A stretch of DNA of 34,127 nucleotides from an uncultured Lachnospiraceae bacterium (GTDB lineage: Bacteria; Bacillota; Clostridia; Lachnospirales; Lachnospiraceae). The DNA lies in assembly GCA_946491665.1 (NCBI GenBank), contig CAMLYL010000024.1, positions 1 to 34,127 of the forward strand. The letters run 5' to 3'. The position numbers and the translations under genes are program-made. The notes under the pieces are model-generated. The model did not search any database, was not told the origin of the DNA, and saw only the letters and a list, made by a program, of their open reading frames with translations. This document shows, piece after piece, positions 21,089 through 29,429 of this stretch (position 1 is its first letter; each line of letters starts with the position of its first letter).

Positions 21089-23041
21089 TTAGATATCTTC
21101 CTCTCTGCGTATTCCTTCCTGCTTTACTACCGGCTGAGTTTCCTCGCGCAAATCGCTGACCGTCGGAATAAAACCTTCGATATTATCAGCCAGCCAGTCG
21201 ATGGAGATAATCTCCTTTGTGGACATCCGATGATTTGGATCTGCCTGCACAATCCCTTCCTGAGAATGAAGAATGCCGTCGAAGGGATTGAATTCATACC
21301 GCGTGATGGAACGTTTCAGTGTCTCCAGAAGATTGCGGGTTTCAGAAGGTATCGCCGGCGACCACACCACGTCGATGACGCCGGAGGACATGCCCCAGAA
21401 ATAATTTACGGCCTTTCCGGATTCGGATTTCCCCTCCGTATTCCAGGTGCCGTGCTGGATATTGCGGATAATCCGTTCATAAAACTTGCCCCAGTCCCAC
21501 ACGGGAAACGCCAGATTTACCGGAGTCTCTCCGTTGACCCGGTACAGACCGTAGCGTCTTGTGGCATGCTGCGGAACGATCATATCCTGATGGGAGATAT
21601 AAGTAGCGCCCAGCTGATAGAGCTTTTCGGTCAGATCCACATTCTGATTATCCTTCAGGGTGGACCATTCAAGATAAATCTTTGCCCCGGGATTGACCAT
21701 TTTTACACCGATGGCAAAAGCGTCAATGCTTGCAGCCATACCGATGATCGGATAGTCCGCGATGTAGCCGATTTTATTCGTATCCGTGAGGATTCCTGCC
21801 AGCACGCCGGTCAACAGCTTTGCTTCAAAGATCCGGGCATAGTAGGTACGGATATACTTGTGGGATGCGTTCAGAGAACAGTTTAATATCTTTACATCCC
21901 TGTGGTTGACCGCTGCCTTGATACTGGAAGAAAGAAAAACCGGTGTGGTGGTAAAAATGATCTGGTTTCCATCAGCAATCGCTTTTTCGATTGATGCGGA
22001 CGCATCTTCCGGAGTCGCATTATTATCATAGACGGAGGTCTGAACCCGTCCGTGGAAGGCGTCTTTTAAATACATGCGTCCCAGTTCATGTGCATATGTC
22101 CAACTGGAAGTTTCGGCTGTTTTATTGTAAATGAAAGCAATCTTCAGATTGTCATCTGCTGTTCTGGAAGCCGCGGTCAGGATATGGGAGAGGATATTCT
22201 TCTTCTGGTCCGGTGTAGGATCCAGTTTCAGCGCAACTTTTTCATCTTCTTCCTCATCAGGCTGATTCAGTTCAATCTCTTCCCAGATTTTTTCCAGATT
22301 ATCTTCAATCTGGGAGACTGTTTCTTCCTTCAGCTGGTCATAACTGAACAGTTCCAGATAGATCAGGAGCGCGTCGGCCGGCGTGGAAGAAAGCTTGTCG
22401 CCGCCCATTTTCTGATAGGCTTCGGAGAACTGAATATAGCAGGAGTTGAAGTCCATGCGGTCATCGGGACTCCAGCGTTCGTTTCTCTGGTGGCCGGTTC
22501 TCAGACACAGCTTCCGGTAGCCGCCTTCCTGGGAAAAGGAAAGATAATTGATATTGGTGGCATTGTAGAAATCCAGGAATTCATAATAAATCCTGATTTC
22601 CTTTGTATCCTTCCAGGCAGGAATAATCCGGGTCACATAACCGGGAATGCTGGCGGCGTCAAAAAATTTCAGGACGCTGACGCGTTTATTTCCTTCCAGC
22701 ACGTAATATTTATTCATATATTCGTACGCAACGATAGGATCGCGGATTCCTTCTCTCAGATGGGCGTCGCAGAGACTTTTCCATTTGACGGCAAACTCTG
22801 AGAATTCATCCAGAATAGGCATAAAATTCGGCGCGAAGGAAGTAGTCCGCGCTTTGGTTTTCGTGCCGACAATCAGTTCGGTTGGAATGTCGATCAGTCC
22901 CAGGGGAACCTCTCCGCGGATCTCGACCTTTTCCAGAATGGAATCCAGGCAGGGAAGTTCCGTGGACTGTTCTGCAGCAGCTCTTGTCTGTATATCTTTT
23001 TTCCCGGATTTTAAAGCAGTGGAATACTGGGTTGGTGGCAT
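21089..23041 (-). CDS. ParB-like N-terminal domain fused to BMP-family ligand-binding domain
   Basis: 650 aa and no signal peptide. Residues ~45-140 look like a ParB/sulfiredoxin-type domain: GLIDIPTELIVGTKTKART followed later by DPIVAYEYMNKYYVLEGNKRVSVLKFF, the EGxxR box. Residues ~140-275 are helical and end in an acidic stretch. From ~297 (DNLKIAFIYNKTAETSSWTYAHELGR) to ~600 is the basic-membrane-protein (BMP/Med) fold that in lipoproteins binds nucleosides. Without a signal the protein should stay in the cytosol, so it is probably a nucleoside-type sensor rather than an ABC-transporter binding protein. Coupled to the metallophosphoesterase; GGAGA precedes the ATG. I do not know a characterised homologue. 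Confidence 0.75.
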   Translation of the reverse strand: MPPTQYSTALKSGKKDIQTRAAAEQSTELPCLDSILEKVEIRGEVPLGLIDIPTELIVGTKTKARTTSFAPNFMPILDEFSEFAVKWKSLCDAHLREGIRDPIVAYEYMNKYYVLEGNKRVSVLKFFDAASIPGYVTRIIPAWKDTKEIRIYYEFLDFYNATNINYLSFSQEGGYRKLCLRTGHQRNERWSPDDRMDFNSCYIQFSEAYQKMGGDKLSSTPADALLIYLELFSYDQLKEETVSQIEDNLEKIWEEIELNQPDEEEDEKVALKLDPTPDQKKNILSHILTAASRTADDNLKIAFIYNKTAETSSWTYAHELGRMYLKDAFHGRVQTSVYDNNATPEDASASIEKAIADGNQIIFTTTPVFLSSSIKAAVNHRDVKILNCSLNASHKYIRTYYARIFEAKLLTGVLAGILTDTNKIGYIADYPIIGMAASIDAFAIGVKMVNPGAKIYLEWSTLKDNQNVDLTEKLYQLGATYISHQDMIVPQHATRRYGLYRVNGETPVNLAFPVWDWGKFYERIIRNIQHGTWNTEGKSESGKAVNYFWGMSSGVIDVVWSPAIPSETRNLLETLKRSITRYEFNPFDGILHSQEGIVQADPNHRMSTKEIISIDWLADNIEGFIPTVSDLREETQPVVKQEGIRREEDI

Positions 23042-23075
23042 AACGATTCTCCTTTCCCGACGCAGCAGAAGAAAT

Positions 23076-23107
23076 AAAAGGGAAACTCCGTCGGTGAGTT
23101 CCCCTTT
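23076..23107 (-). terminator. Terminator after the aldose epimerase gene
   Basis: GGGAAACTC and GAGTTCCCC arms (one mismatch) with a CGTCGGT loop; on the minus strand the tail reads TTTTATTTC. Confidence 0.7.
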
Positions 23108-23116
23108 GAAAAGCCG

Positions 23117-24169
23117 TTATCTGTCTTTCTTCGCGATGACAGAAAAATGATAAATTGTTTTCGAATGAAAGGGTTCCTCCGGAGTCAGAATCACGGAAGG
23201 AAATTCCGGATGGCTGGTGGCGTTAGGGAAATGCTGTGTTTCCAGACATACACTTCCGTAGGCCGGATAACAGCGTCCGTTCTTGCCGTGTTCTGCCGGT
23301 GAAGACGCCGGCACATACAGCTGGATGCCCGGCTGATCTGTAAAGCAGGTCATGCGGATGCCGGATTCCTGAGAAGCCAGCACGGCAGCTTCTGTCAGAC
23401 CCGTACCGCGAAGTACAAAGTTATGATCATAAGTTTTTGAATATTTAAACTGATAGTAATCAGAGTGGATATCCTGTCCGATGGTCTTGGGTTTTCGGAA
23501 GTCCATGGGTGTGCCTTCCACGTCCAGAATCTTACCTGTGGTCAGGTCGTTTTCATCGGTCTCGGTAAACTGATCCGCATTAATCATAAGCGTATGATTT
23601 AAAACCGTGTCGGCATCCTCTCCGTCCAGGTTGAAATACGCGTGGTTGGTTGTATTGAATACCGTGTCCTGATCGGTTGCGGCCTCGTAGGAGATTGTCA
23701 GTTCGTTATCTTCGCTCCAGCAGTAAGTTACGTTCATGGTGAGTCTGCCGGGGTAACCCTCCTCACCGTCGGGAGATACCCTGCTGAAACGGACGCTGTT
23801 TCCGATGATCTGAGCATTCCAGTTATAGTAGTGGAAACCACGCAAACCTCCGTGAAGATGATTCGGACCGTTGTTGACTGCCAGATGATATGTGACGCCG
23901 TTTAATGTGAACTCTCCCTTTTCAATCCGGTTGGCGTGACGTCCGACAACAGCGCCGAAGCTGGCAGTGTCATTTTCATACCCGGCGAGGGTGTCATAGC
24001 CGAGACAGATGTCCCGGAGCTGTCCGCTGCGGTCCGGTACGCAGATATTTACAATGCGGCAGCCATAGCTGGTCACTGTCACATAGGCGCCCTCTGAGTT
24101 CTTCAGGCAGAATAACCAGGCGTCCTGGCCATCCGAAGTCGTTCCAAAAGGTTGTTTTGTTATGGTCAT
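23117..24169 (-). CDS. galM: Aldose 1-epimerase (galactose mutarotase)
   Basis: 350 aa from ATG 24169, which has AGGAGG 5 nt upstream; the longer in-frame reading to 24343 adds 58 non-homologous residues. Galactose-mutarotase-type beta-sandwich with the conserved substrate segments VVGRHANRIEKGEF, NNGPNHLHGGLRGF, TNHAYFNLDG (catalytic His in this segment) and YDHNFVLRG, and a C-terminal E in VCLETQHFPNA acting as the base. It interconverts alpha and beta anomers of galactose or glucose in the cytosol. No other gal genes are adjacent; the GH53 galactanase is 14 kb away, so a shared pathway is possible but not shown by an operon. Confidence 0.92.
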   Translation of the reverse strand: MTITKQPFGTTSDGQDAWLFCLKNSEGAYVTVTSYGCRIVNICVPDRSGQLRDICLGYDTLAGYENDTASFGAVVGRHANRIEKGEFTLNGVTYHLAVNNGPNHLHGGLRGFHYYNWNAQIIGNSVRFSRVSPDGEEGYPGRLTMNVTYCWSEDNELTISYEAATDQDTVFNTTNHAYFNLDGEDADTVLNHTLMINADQFTETDENDLTTGKILDVEGTPMDFRKPKTIGQDIHSDYYQFKYSKTYDHNFVLRGTGLTEAAVLASQESGIRMTCFTDQPGIQLYVPASSPAEHGKNGRCYPAYGSVCLETQHFPNATSHPEFPSVILTPEEPFHSKTIYHFSVIAKKDR

Positions 24170-24466
24170 ATTTTCCTCCTTTATGGGGCGTTTTCCCCAT
24201 CCAGGTACCCCTGCGGAAATTCGCTGCATTTTTCGCAGGCATATACGTATAATTTTTTTTCTAAGTATACTGCATCCGGCTTCCGCTGACAAGTAAAAAA
24301 TATGTCTGTTCACCGTCAGGGAAGTATGATATAATACGAACACTTGACGAGCTGTTTATCAGCTTAATGAAAGCGGTACATTCCTGCTGTGATGAAGTGT
24401 CTGCGGATTCTGAGGGGAATATGCAGCAGGAGCGCTGAGAACTGGCGGAGAAGGGAATTATAGTAT

Positions 24467-24943
24467 ATGAAGGTTTTTAATAAAGTAATTTTTGCCGGGA
24501 AGCGGGCCACCTGCCGGGAGCCCATGGCCATGGCGCTGCTGAAAAATGAACCGTTGTGGCATCCGGTGGAAGTGCAGGCCAGGGGACTGGTGGTGCTTTT
24601 TCCGGAACCACTGAATCAGAAAGCGGAGGCGGTGATGATCAGCAGCGGCATCAGTCTTCCGGATTATATGTCTGCACAGCTGGAGCCTTCCGATTTTTCT
24701 GAGGACACTCTGGTGCTTACGTTTGATCATGAGATCAGAGAGAAGGTGCTGGAGATGGAGGGAGCGCAGAATGTTTATGTGCTCACGGATGTGACAGGGG
24801 ACGAGCTGGAGATTATGGACCCTTACGGGGGAGATGTGATGAGCTATGGACTTTGTCTGGAAACGCTGGCAAATACGATCCGGAAGCTGGCCACCGTGCT
24901 GAATGAACGGAGTTTTTTTCCGGACGGGGAAACGAAAGAATGA
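24467..24943 (+). CDS. Low-molecular-weight phosphatase-like protein lacking the catalytic cysteine
   Basis: 158 aa. The N terminus (VIFAGKRATCREPMAMALL) aligns with the P-loop of low-molecular-weight protein-tyrosine phosphatases and arsenate reductases (C-x5-R-S-P-M-A). The nucleophile position is G11 instead of Cys, while R17 and the following P-M-A are kept. A candidate general-acid aspartate, D118 in MDPYGGD, is in the expected place near the C terminus. The fold is therefore recognisable but a normal phosphatase mechanism is not possible, which suggests a binding or regulatory role. Two dehydratase-type genes follow, separated by a short terminator-like hairpin. The ATG has GAAGGGA upstream. 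Confidence 0.7.
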   Translation: MKVFNKVIFAGKRATCREPMAMALLKNEPLWHPVEVQARGLVVLFPEPLNQKAEAVMISSGISLPDYMSAQLEPSDFSEDTLVLTFDHEIREKVLEMEGAQNVYVLTDVTGDELEIMDPYGGDVMSYGLCLETLANTIRKLATVLNERSFFPDGETKE

Positions 24944-24951
24944 GAGATGGG

Positions 24952-24980
24952 GAATCCTGCATGGCAGGATTCTTTTTCTT
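24952..24980 (+). terminator. Short hairpin between the phosphatase-like gene and the dehydratase gene
   Basis: GAATCCTGC-ATG-GCAGGATTC followed by TTTTTCTT. The loop is only 3 nt. It sits in the gap between two same-strand genes, so it could end the first transcript or lower expression of the second. Confidence 0.8.
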
Positions 24981-25000
24981 GAAATTTGGAGGAATCGGAT

Positions 25001-26269
25001 ATGGGAGCAATACAGACCTACGGAAATATTATAAAAAAATATGCGCCGGAGCATCCCGCGGCAGCCAGGCGCATGATACAGACGGGGCTTGTTCTGGAAC
25101 GGTTCCGCTGCAGGCGCCTGGCGGACAGAAAGCTGCCGGAGGCTTACCGGTATCTGAATGCATATGCGGTTAACGAAGTTCTGCAGGCGCTCCGGCATCC
25201 GGAAACATCTGTCTGGGCAAATATTTTTGCGCCGGTTGAGATTCTGCAGTGTTTCGGGGTACATACGCTTTCAATCGAATGTCTGTCCTCCTTTTTATCG
25301 GGATTTACGATTGAAAATTATTTCCTGGATTATGCGGAGAACGAGGGGATGGCGCCTACGCTCTGCTCTTATCATAAGAATTTTATCGGGGCTGTTGACA
25401 GCGGTGTGATCCCGCCCGCAGCCTTTGCTGTGACGACTTCCACGATCTGTGACGGCAATATCAATACTTTCCGGCATCTGTCGGAAAAACACGGAATTCC
25501 GTCGTATCTGCTGGATATTCCCGAACAGTATTCTCCGGAGGCGGAAGCCTATGTGGCAGAACAGCTCCGGGAACTGATCGGCTGTCTGGAGGAGACTTTC
25601 GGCAGGAAACTGGATATGCAGGAGCTGTCCCGGACGCTGGAGCGGGAGAATGAATCCAAGGCCTGCTATGAGCGGACGCTGGAGCAGCTTGCCGTAAAGG
25701 CATATCCCAGTACGCTGACGCTGCAGGTATATATGCTTTTTGCCAACCATCTGAATATCGGAACGCCTGAGATTCTGCGGTTCTACCGGAAGATGGAAGC
25801 AGAGGTAAAGGCGGCGCCGGAGTTTGACGGCGTGAATATTTTCTGGGTGCATCTGCTTCCGTACTATCAGGAAACTCTGAAATCTTATTTTAACGGCAGT
25901 GACCGTTATCAGATTCAGGGGATCGAGATGAGCCTGGATTACCGGGAACCGCTGGATCCGGCTCACCCGCTGGAAGCTCTTGCCAGAAAGATGATCTGCA
26001 ATGTTTATAACGGCCCCTATGAACGCAAGGCGGAACTGGTGAAGGAGATCGTGCAGAAGATTCATCCTGACGGGGTGATTCAGTTCTGTCACTGGGGCTG
26101 CAAGCAGTCCTCCGGCGGAGCCATGATTCTCAAAGAAAAGATGCAGGAGATCCATATGCCGTTCTTAATTCTGGACGGGGACAGCATAGACCGGAGAAAC
26201 AGCCATGACGGTCAGATCAAAACGCGTTTTGAAGCGTTTCTTGAGGTGATCCGTCAGCAGAAATCCTGA
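25001..26269 (+). CDS. 2-hydroxyacyl-CoA dehydratase-family subunit (HgdB/BcrB fold)
   Basis: 422 aa from ATG 25001, which has GGAGG 8 nt upstream; a TTG at 24986 is part of that ribosome site. The sequence matches the HGD-D/benzoyl-CoA-reductase subunit family: NIFAPVEILQCFGVH near residue 70, an early Cys in LCSYHK, and DGVIQFCHWGCKQSSG near the C terminus with cysteines that bind the [4Fe-4S] or double-cubane cluster. Such subunits perform radical dehydration of 2-hydroxyacyl-CoA or related low-potential reductions after ATP-driven electron transfer from an activator. The next gene supplies both a partner subunit and the activator. The physiological substrate is unknown; no CoA-transferase is nearby. 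Confidence 0.87.
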   Translation: MGAIQTYGNIIKKYAPEHPAAARRMIQTGLVLERFRCRRLADRKLPEAYRYLNAYAVNEVLQALRHPETSVWANIFAPVEILQCFGVHTLSIECLSSFLSGFTIENYFLDYAENEGMAPTLCSYHKNFIGAVDSGVIPPAAFAVTTSTICDGNINTFRHLSEKHGIPSYLLDIPEQYSPEAEAYVAEQLRELIGCLEETFGRKLDMQELSRTLERENESKACYERTLEQLAVKAYPSTLTLQVYMLFANHLNIGTPEILRFYRKMEAEVKAAPEFDGVNIFWVHLLPYYQETLKSYFNGSDRYQIQGIEMSLDYREPLDPAHPLEALARKMICNVYNGPYERKAELVKEIVQKIHPDGVIQFCHWGCKQSSGGAMILKEKMQEIHMPFLILDGDSIDRRNSHDGQIKTRFEAFLEVIRQQKS

Positions 26270-26284
26270 AAGGGGAGATACGTT

Positions 26285-28111
26285 ATGTTAGCTTATATGT
26301 GCAAATATGCGCCTGTTGAGATTATACAGGCTTTTGGCAGCACAGTGGTAATCATGGAGCCGCATGTGACGAATTTTACCCAGGCAGATACTCTGATGCA
26401 CCCGAATATGTGCTCTTATGTGAAAGCGGTTCTGGAGGAGTTTGAAAACTGCAGTTATGAGGGAATGCTGTTCACGTCCTGCTGCGACAGCTCCCGCAGG
26501 CTGTATGATACGCTGTGCAGACGGTATCCGGAGAAGTTTTTCTTCTGCTTTGATCTGCCCCGGAAAATAAACGATTTTACGGTGTCTCTCTATGCGAAGC
26601 AAATCCGTCAGCTGATTGATGAATATGCAGCTTTTTCCGGCAAAACGTTTGATCCGGAAAAGCTTCAGGAGATGTGCGGCAGAGAGTTTGAGATGCAGCT
26701 TCGAAAGAAAGAATTGCTGGAACAGCGGAAGCTGCCGCAGAAGCAGACGGATCTGAATATCTGTCTGGCGGGAGCCAGACCGGGATCGGAGATTAAAAAG
26801 CTGATTGAGGATCTGGGAGCAAAGATTGCGCTGGATCTCACCTGCACCGGAATTACCCGGGAGTTTCGGATTGAGGGGGAAGATGTCATCGGGGAATATG
26901 CCAGAAGTCTGCTGTCCCAGATCCCCTGTATGCGTATGAGCAGGGTGCTGCCCCGGCGGGAAAAGCTGGCGGATATGGATCCCCGGCCGGATGGAATTAT
27001 TTATCATACGGTAAAATTCTGTGATATCTATTCGTATGAATATGCGGCGTTTAAGGCAGAGGGAGAGCTTCCCATGGTTAAGATAGAGACGGACGCTACC
27101 AGCCAGGGCGGAGGGCAGATCCTGACCCGGGTGGAGGCATTTCTGGAGTCGCTGCGGGCGAGGAAACGCAGAGAAGCGGAACAGGATCCGGAGAATCAGG
27201 AGGAAACGTGCCGGGCCTGCTGCGTGCCGGGGACGGAGACAGAGCGGCTGACCAGGGAGGATATTGAAAAGGACCGGGCCGGGCGGATTACCGGCGGCAG
27301 GGAGGTACTGTCGAAGGACAGAGAAAGGAAGCTACCTATGTACGTCATGGGAATTGACAGCGGATCTACATCCACCAATGCTGTTATCATAAATCAGAAA
27401 AGTGAAATTGTTGCATCTGCGGTGATCCGGACGGGAGCCAAGAGCGGAGAGAGCGCGGACCGGATTCTGCAGGAGGTGCTGGAACAGGCGCATCTGAAGC
27501 GGGAAGATCTGAGGCTGATTGTTTCCACCGGATACGGACGGGTCAGCATTCCCTTTGCGGAAAAGAATGTGACGGAAATCAGCTGTCACGCAAAGGGAGC
27601 CCACTTTCTGAATCCTGCTGTCCGCACGATCCTGGATATCGGCGGACAGGACAGCAAAGCGATCCGTCTGGATGAAAAAGGGGATGTGGTGGATTTTGTC
27701 ATGAATGACAAGTGCGCGGCGGGAACCGGGCGCTTTCTCGAAATGATGGCGCGGACGCTGGAGATCGGTATTGATGAGCTGGGCCCCGTTTCCCTGAAAT
27801 CGAAAGAGGATGTGGAGATCAGCAGTATGTGTTCTGTTTTTGCGGAGTCTGAGGTGATCTCGCTGATCGCGCAGAATAAGGAGACTGCGGATATTGCCCA
27901 CGGAATACATAAAGCCATTGCCGGGAAGGCAGTTTCTCTGATGAAGCGCGTGGCCATGGAACCGGAGTTTATGATGACCGGCGGCGTGGCCAAAAATCCG
28001 GGACTGGTGAAAGTGCTGGAGGAAATGCTGGGAGCGCCCCTCTATATTTATGATAATCCGGAGATTGTCGGGGCCCTCGGAGCCGCTCTGTTCGGTCTGG
28101 AGAGCTTTTAG
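26285..28111 (+). CDS. Fusion of a dehydratase-family subunit with its ATPase activator (HgdB-like + HgdC-like)
   Basis: 608 aa. Residues 1-300 are a second, shorter HgdB/BcrB-type subunit (MCKYAPVEIIQAFGS, MHPNMCSYVKAVLE, YEGMLFTSCCDSSRR). Residues ~300-350 are a charged linker. From 352 the BadF/BcrA/HgdC-type activator begins: MGIDSGSTSTNAV (ATP-binding loop), DIGGQDSKAIR, then C477 (MNDKCAAGTG) and C516 (ISSMCSVFAE), which hold the [4Fe-4S] cluster of the activator dimer, and TGGVAKNPG. HgdC and HgdB are usually separate proteins, and the linker contains an AGAAAGGAAG ribosome-like site 8 nt before ATG 27338, so the activator might also be made alone. GGGGAGAT precedes ATG 26285, 15 bp after the previous gene. 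Confidence 0.87.
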   Translation: MLAYMCKYAPVEIIQAFGSTVVIMEPHVTNFTQADTLMHPNMCSYVKAVLEEFENCSYEGMLFTSCCDSSRRLYDTLCRRYPEKFFFCFDLPRKINDFTVSLYAKQIRQLIDEYAAFSGKTFDPEKLQEMCGREFEMQLRKKELLEQRKLPQKQTDLNICLAGARPGSEIKKLIEDLGAKIALDLTCTGITREFRIEGEDVIGEYARSLLSQIPCMRMSRVLPRREKLADMDPRPDGIIYHTVKFCDIYSYEYAAFKAEGELPMVKIETDATSQGGGQILTRVEAFLESLRARKRREAEQDPENQEETCRACCVPGTETERLTREDIEKDRAGRITGGREVLSKDRERKLPMYVMGIDSGSTSTNAVIINQKSEIVASAVIRTGAKSGESADRILQEVLEQAHLKREDLRLIVSTGYGRVSIPFAEKNVTEISCHAKGAHFLNPAVRTILDIGGQDSKAIRLDEKGDVVDFVMNDKCAAGTGRFLEMMARTLEIGIDELGPVSLKSKEDVEISSMCSVFAESEVISLIAQNKETADIAHGIHKAIAGKAVSLMKRVAMEPEFMMTGGVAKNPGLVKVLEEMLGAPLYIYDNPEIVGALGAALFGLESF

Positions 28112-28156
28112 TGCAATGTTTTATTTGCTTCCGGTATTATGACATATGATAAATGT

Positions 28157-28193
28157 TCTGCTGCTGTGAACGGAGTGAACAGCAGCAATTTTT
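28157..28193 (+). terminator. Terminator after the dehydratase/activator operon
   Basis: TGCTGCTGT and ACAGCAGCA arms around GAACGGAGTGA, followed by ATTTTT. Confidence 0.8.
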
Positions 28194-28228
28194 ATAAAAT
28201 CTTAATTTTGGAGACGGAACAGATATGA

Positions 28229-28234
28229 TATAAT
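28229..28234 (+). promoter_or_regulatory. Probable -10 box of the coiled-coil/two-component operon
   Basis: A perfect TATAAT lies ~85 bp before the start; the -35 is weak (TTTTGG with a 17-bp spacer). The 41 nt from 28224 are 78% identical to 24325-24365, upstream of the phosphatase-like gene. Confidence 0.5.
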
Positions 28235-28319
28235 ATGAGCACAGAACGAGGTGTTTTCGAGCTTGGTGCGGGTAATACCTGACCATTTGGAAATATAGAA
28301 TCAGGAAGAGGGCAGCAGT

Positions 28320-29408
28320 GTGAATCCACAGGATAAAGTAGAAAGAGTTTTAAAAGAAATCCATGTCGCTTTTTCAAAGAGTCCGACCTACAACGGACAG
28401 CCGGATAAGATTATCATTGACCGAAAGCAGTTCCTTGGGCTGCTGGACCGGCTGAATAACGGCATTTATGATATGATGGAGCAGTATGAGCAGACCAGAC
28501 AGAGCCGCCAGAACGCGGAGCGGGCGTTCCGCAGAAAAGGCGATGAGATTATTGAGCAGGCCAACTCCAGCGCCGATGATATTTATGCGGCGTCGGTGAT
28601 TTATACAGCGGATGCCATCGGAAAGATCCGGGATCTGATGGATCAGACCAATGATTCCATGAATGATCTGTTCCGGCAGTTCCGGAAGGATCTGAGGGAG
28701 CAGAAGGATCTGCTGAAGTCTCATGAGTCGGAGCTGCAGGCGCAGCTGGCAGATCTGGCTGATACCAAGAAGTATCTGTCGATGATAGAAGAAATGAACC
28801 GGGAACGGGAGCGGAAGAACCGGGATCTGGAGGCGGAGAAGGAAGTCGGAAACCAGTATGCGCGGAGCATGTTTCATACTTCCATGCCTGCGGCGGATAT
28901 AAAGGTCAATGAGGCATATTTTGAGAAGAGCGGAAAGACCGCGCCGGAAGAACGGATAATGGAAACGGCCGCGGCAGTCGAGAAGCCGGACATCCGGATC
29001 AACACGAATGCGGCGTACTTTAAATGGAAGGCGAAGCAGAATGCCCAGAGCGGAGAGGAACAGCCCCAGGATGAGCCGGATCTTTCCGTAAGCGCCGCTG
29101 AAACCGCCGGCAGCGGAGGACAGGCAGCAGAAGGCGAACCTGGGGGAAGTCATGAAGGCATGGCAGCCGGCGCAGAGCTGAACGGGCGGAGCCGGACGGA
29201 GACTTCTGCCCCTGTGGAAGACGCGGACCGGCCGGAGGATGACGGGACAGAGTATCCGAATCCGGATTTTCCGGATGAAGCTGCGATTCTCAGAGCTGTG
29301 CAGGAGGATGAACGGCGGGCTATGGAGGATGAACTGGATGAGGCTGCCCATCGGAGCAAAGCCGGCACAGGCAGAATATTAAAGAATATTTTTTTCGGTA
29401 AAGACTGA
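28320..29408 (+). CDS. Coiled-coil protein with disordered C-terminal half, unknown function
   Basis: 362 aa from GTG 28320, with GAAGAGGG upstream. Residues 1-60 hold a short helical domain (KVERVLKEIHVAFSKSP...), and ~60-180 a long heptad-like region (MEQYEQTRQSRQNAERAFRR...EEMNRERERKNRDLEAEKE), so it should dimerise or oligomerise. Residues 190-330 are low-complexity, acidic and Ala/Gly-rich, and therefore disordered, with a short amphipathic end (GRILKNIFFGKD) that could touch a membrane. DivIVA- or ATP-synthase-b-like proteins have similar coiled coils, but no diagnostic motif was found. It is 21 bp ahead of the response regulator and probably in the same operon. Confidence 0.75.
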   Translation: MNPQDKVERVLKEIHVAFSKSPTYNGQPDKIIIDRKQFLGLLDRLNNGIYDMMEQYEQTRQSRQNAERAFRRKGDEIIEQANSSADDIYAASVIYTADAIGKIRDLMDQTNDSMNDLFRQFRKDLREQKDLLKSHESELQAQLADLADTKKYLSMIEEMNRERERKNRDLEAEKEVGNQYARSMFHTSMPAADIKVNEAYFEKSGKTAPEERIMETAAAVEKPDIRINTNAAYFKWKAKQNAQSGEEQPQDEPDLSVSAAETAGSGGQAAEGEPGGSHEGMAAGAELNGRSRTETSAPVEDADRPEDDGTEYPNPDFPDEAAILRAVQEDERRAMEDELDEAAHRSKAGTGRILKNIFFGKD

Positions 29409-29429
29409 CGGAAGGGAGGCAATATTACT

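Noticed and set aside
24170-24343. N-terminal extension of aldose epimerase
   Set aside because: 58 residues without homology; AGGAGG directly precedes ATG 24169.
1866-28111. A single hydroxyacid to acyl-CoA pathway linking the dehydrogenase and the dehydratase genes
   Set aside because: The genes are 22 kb apart in separate units and no CoA-transferase or acyl-CoA dehydrogenase is present; no support beyond chemistry.
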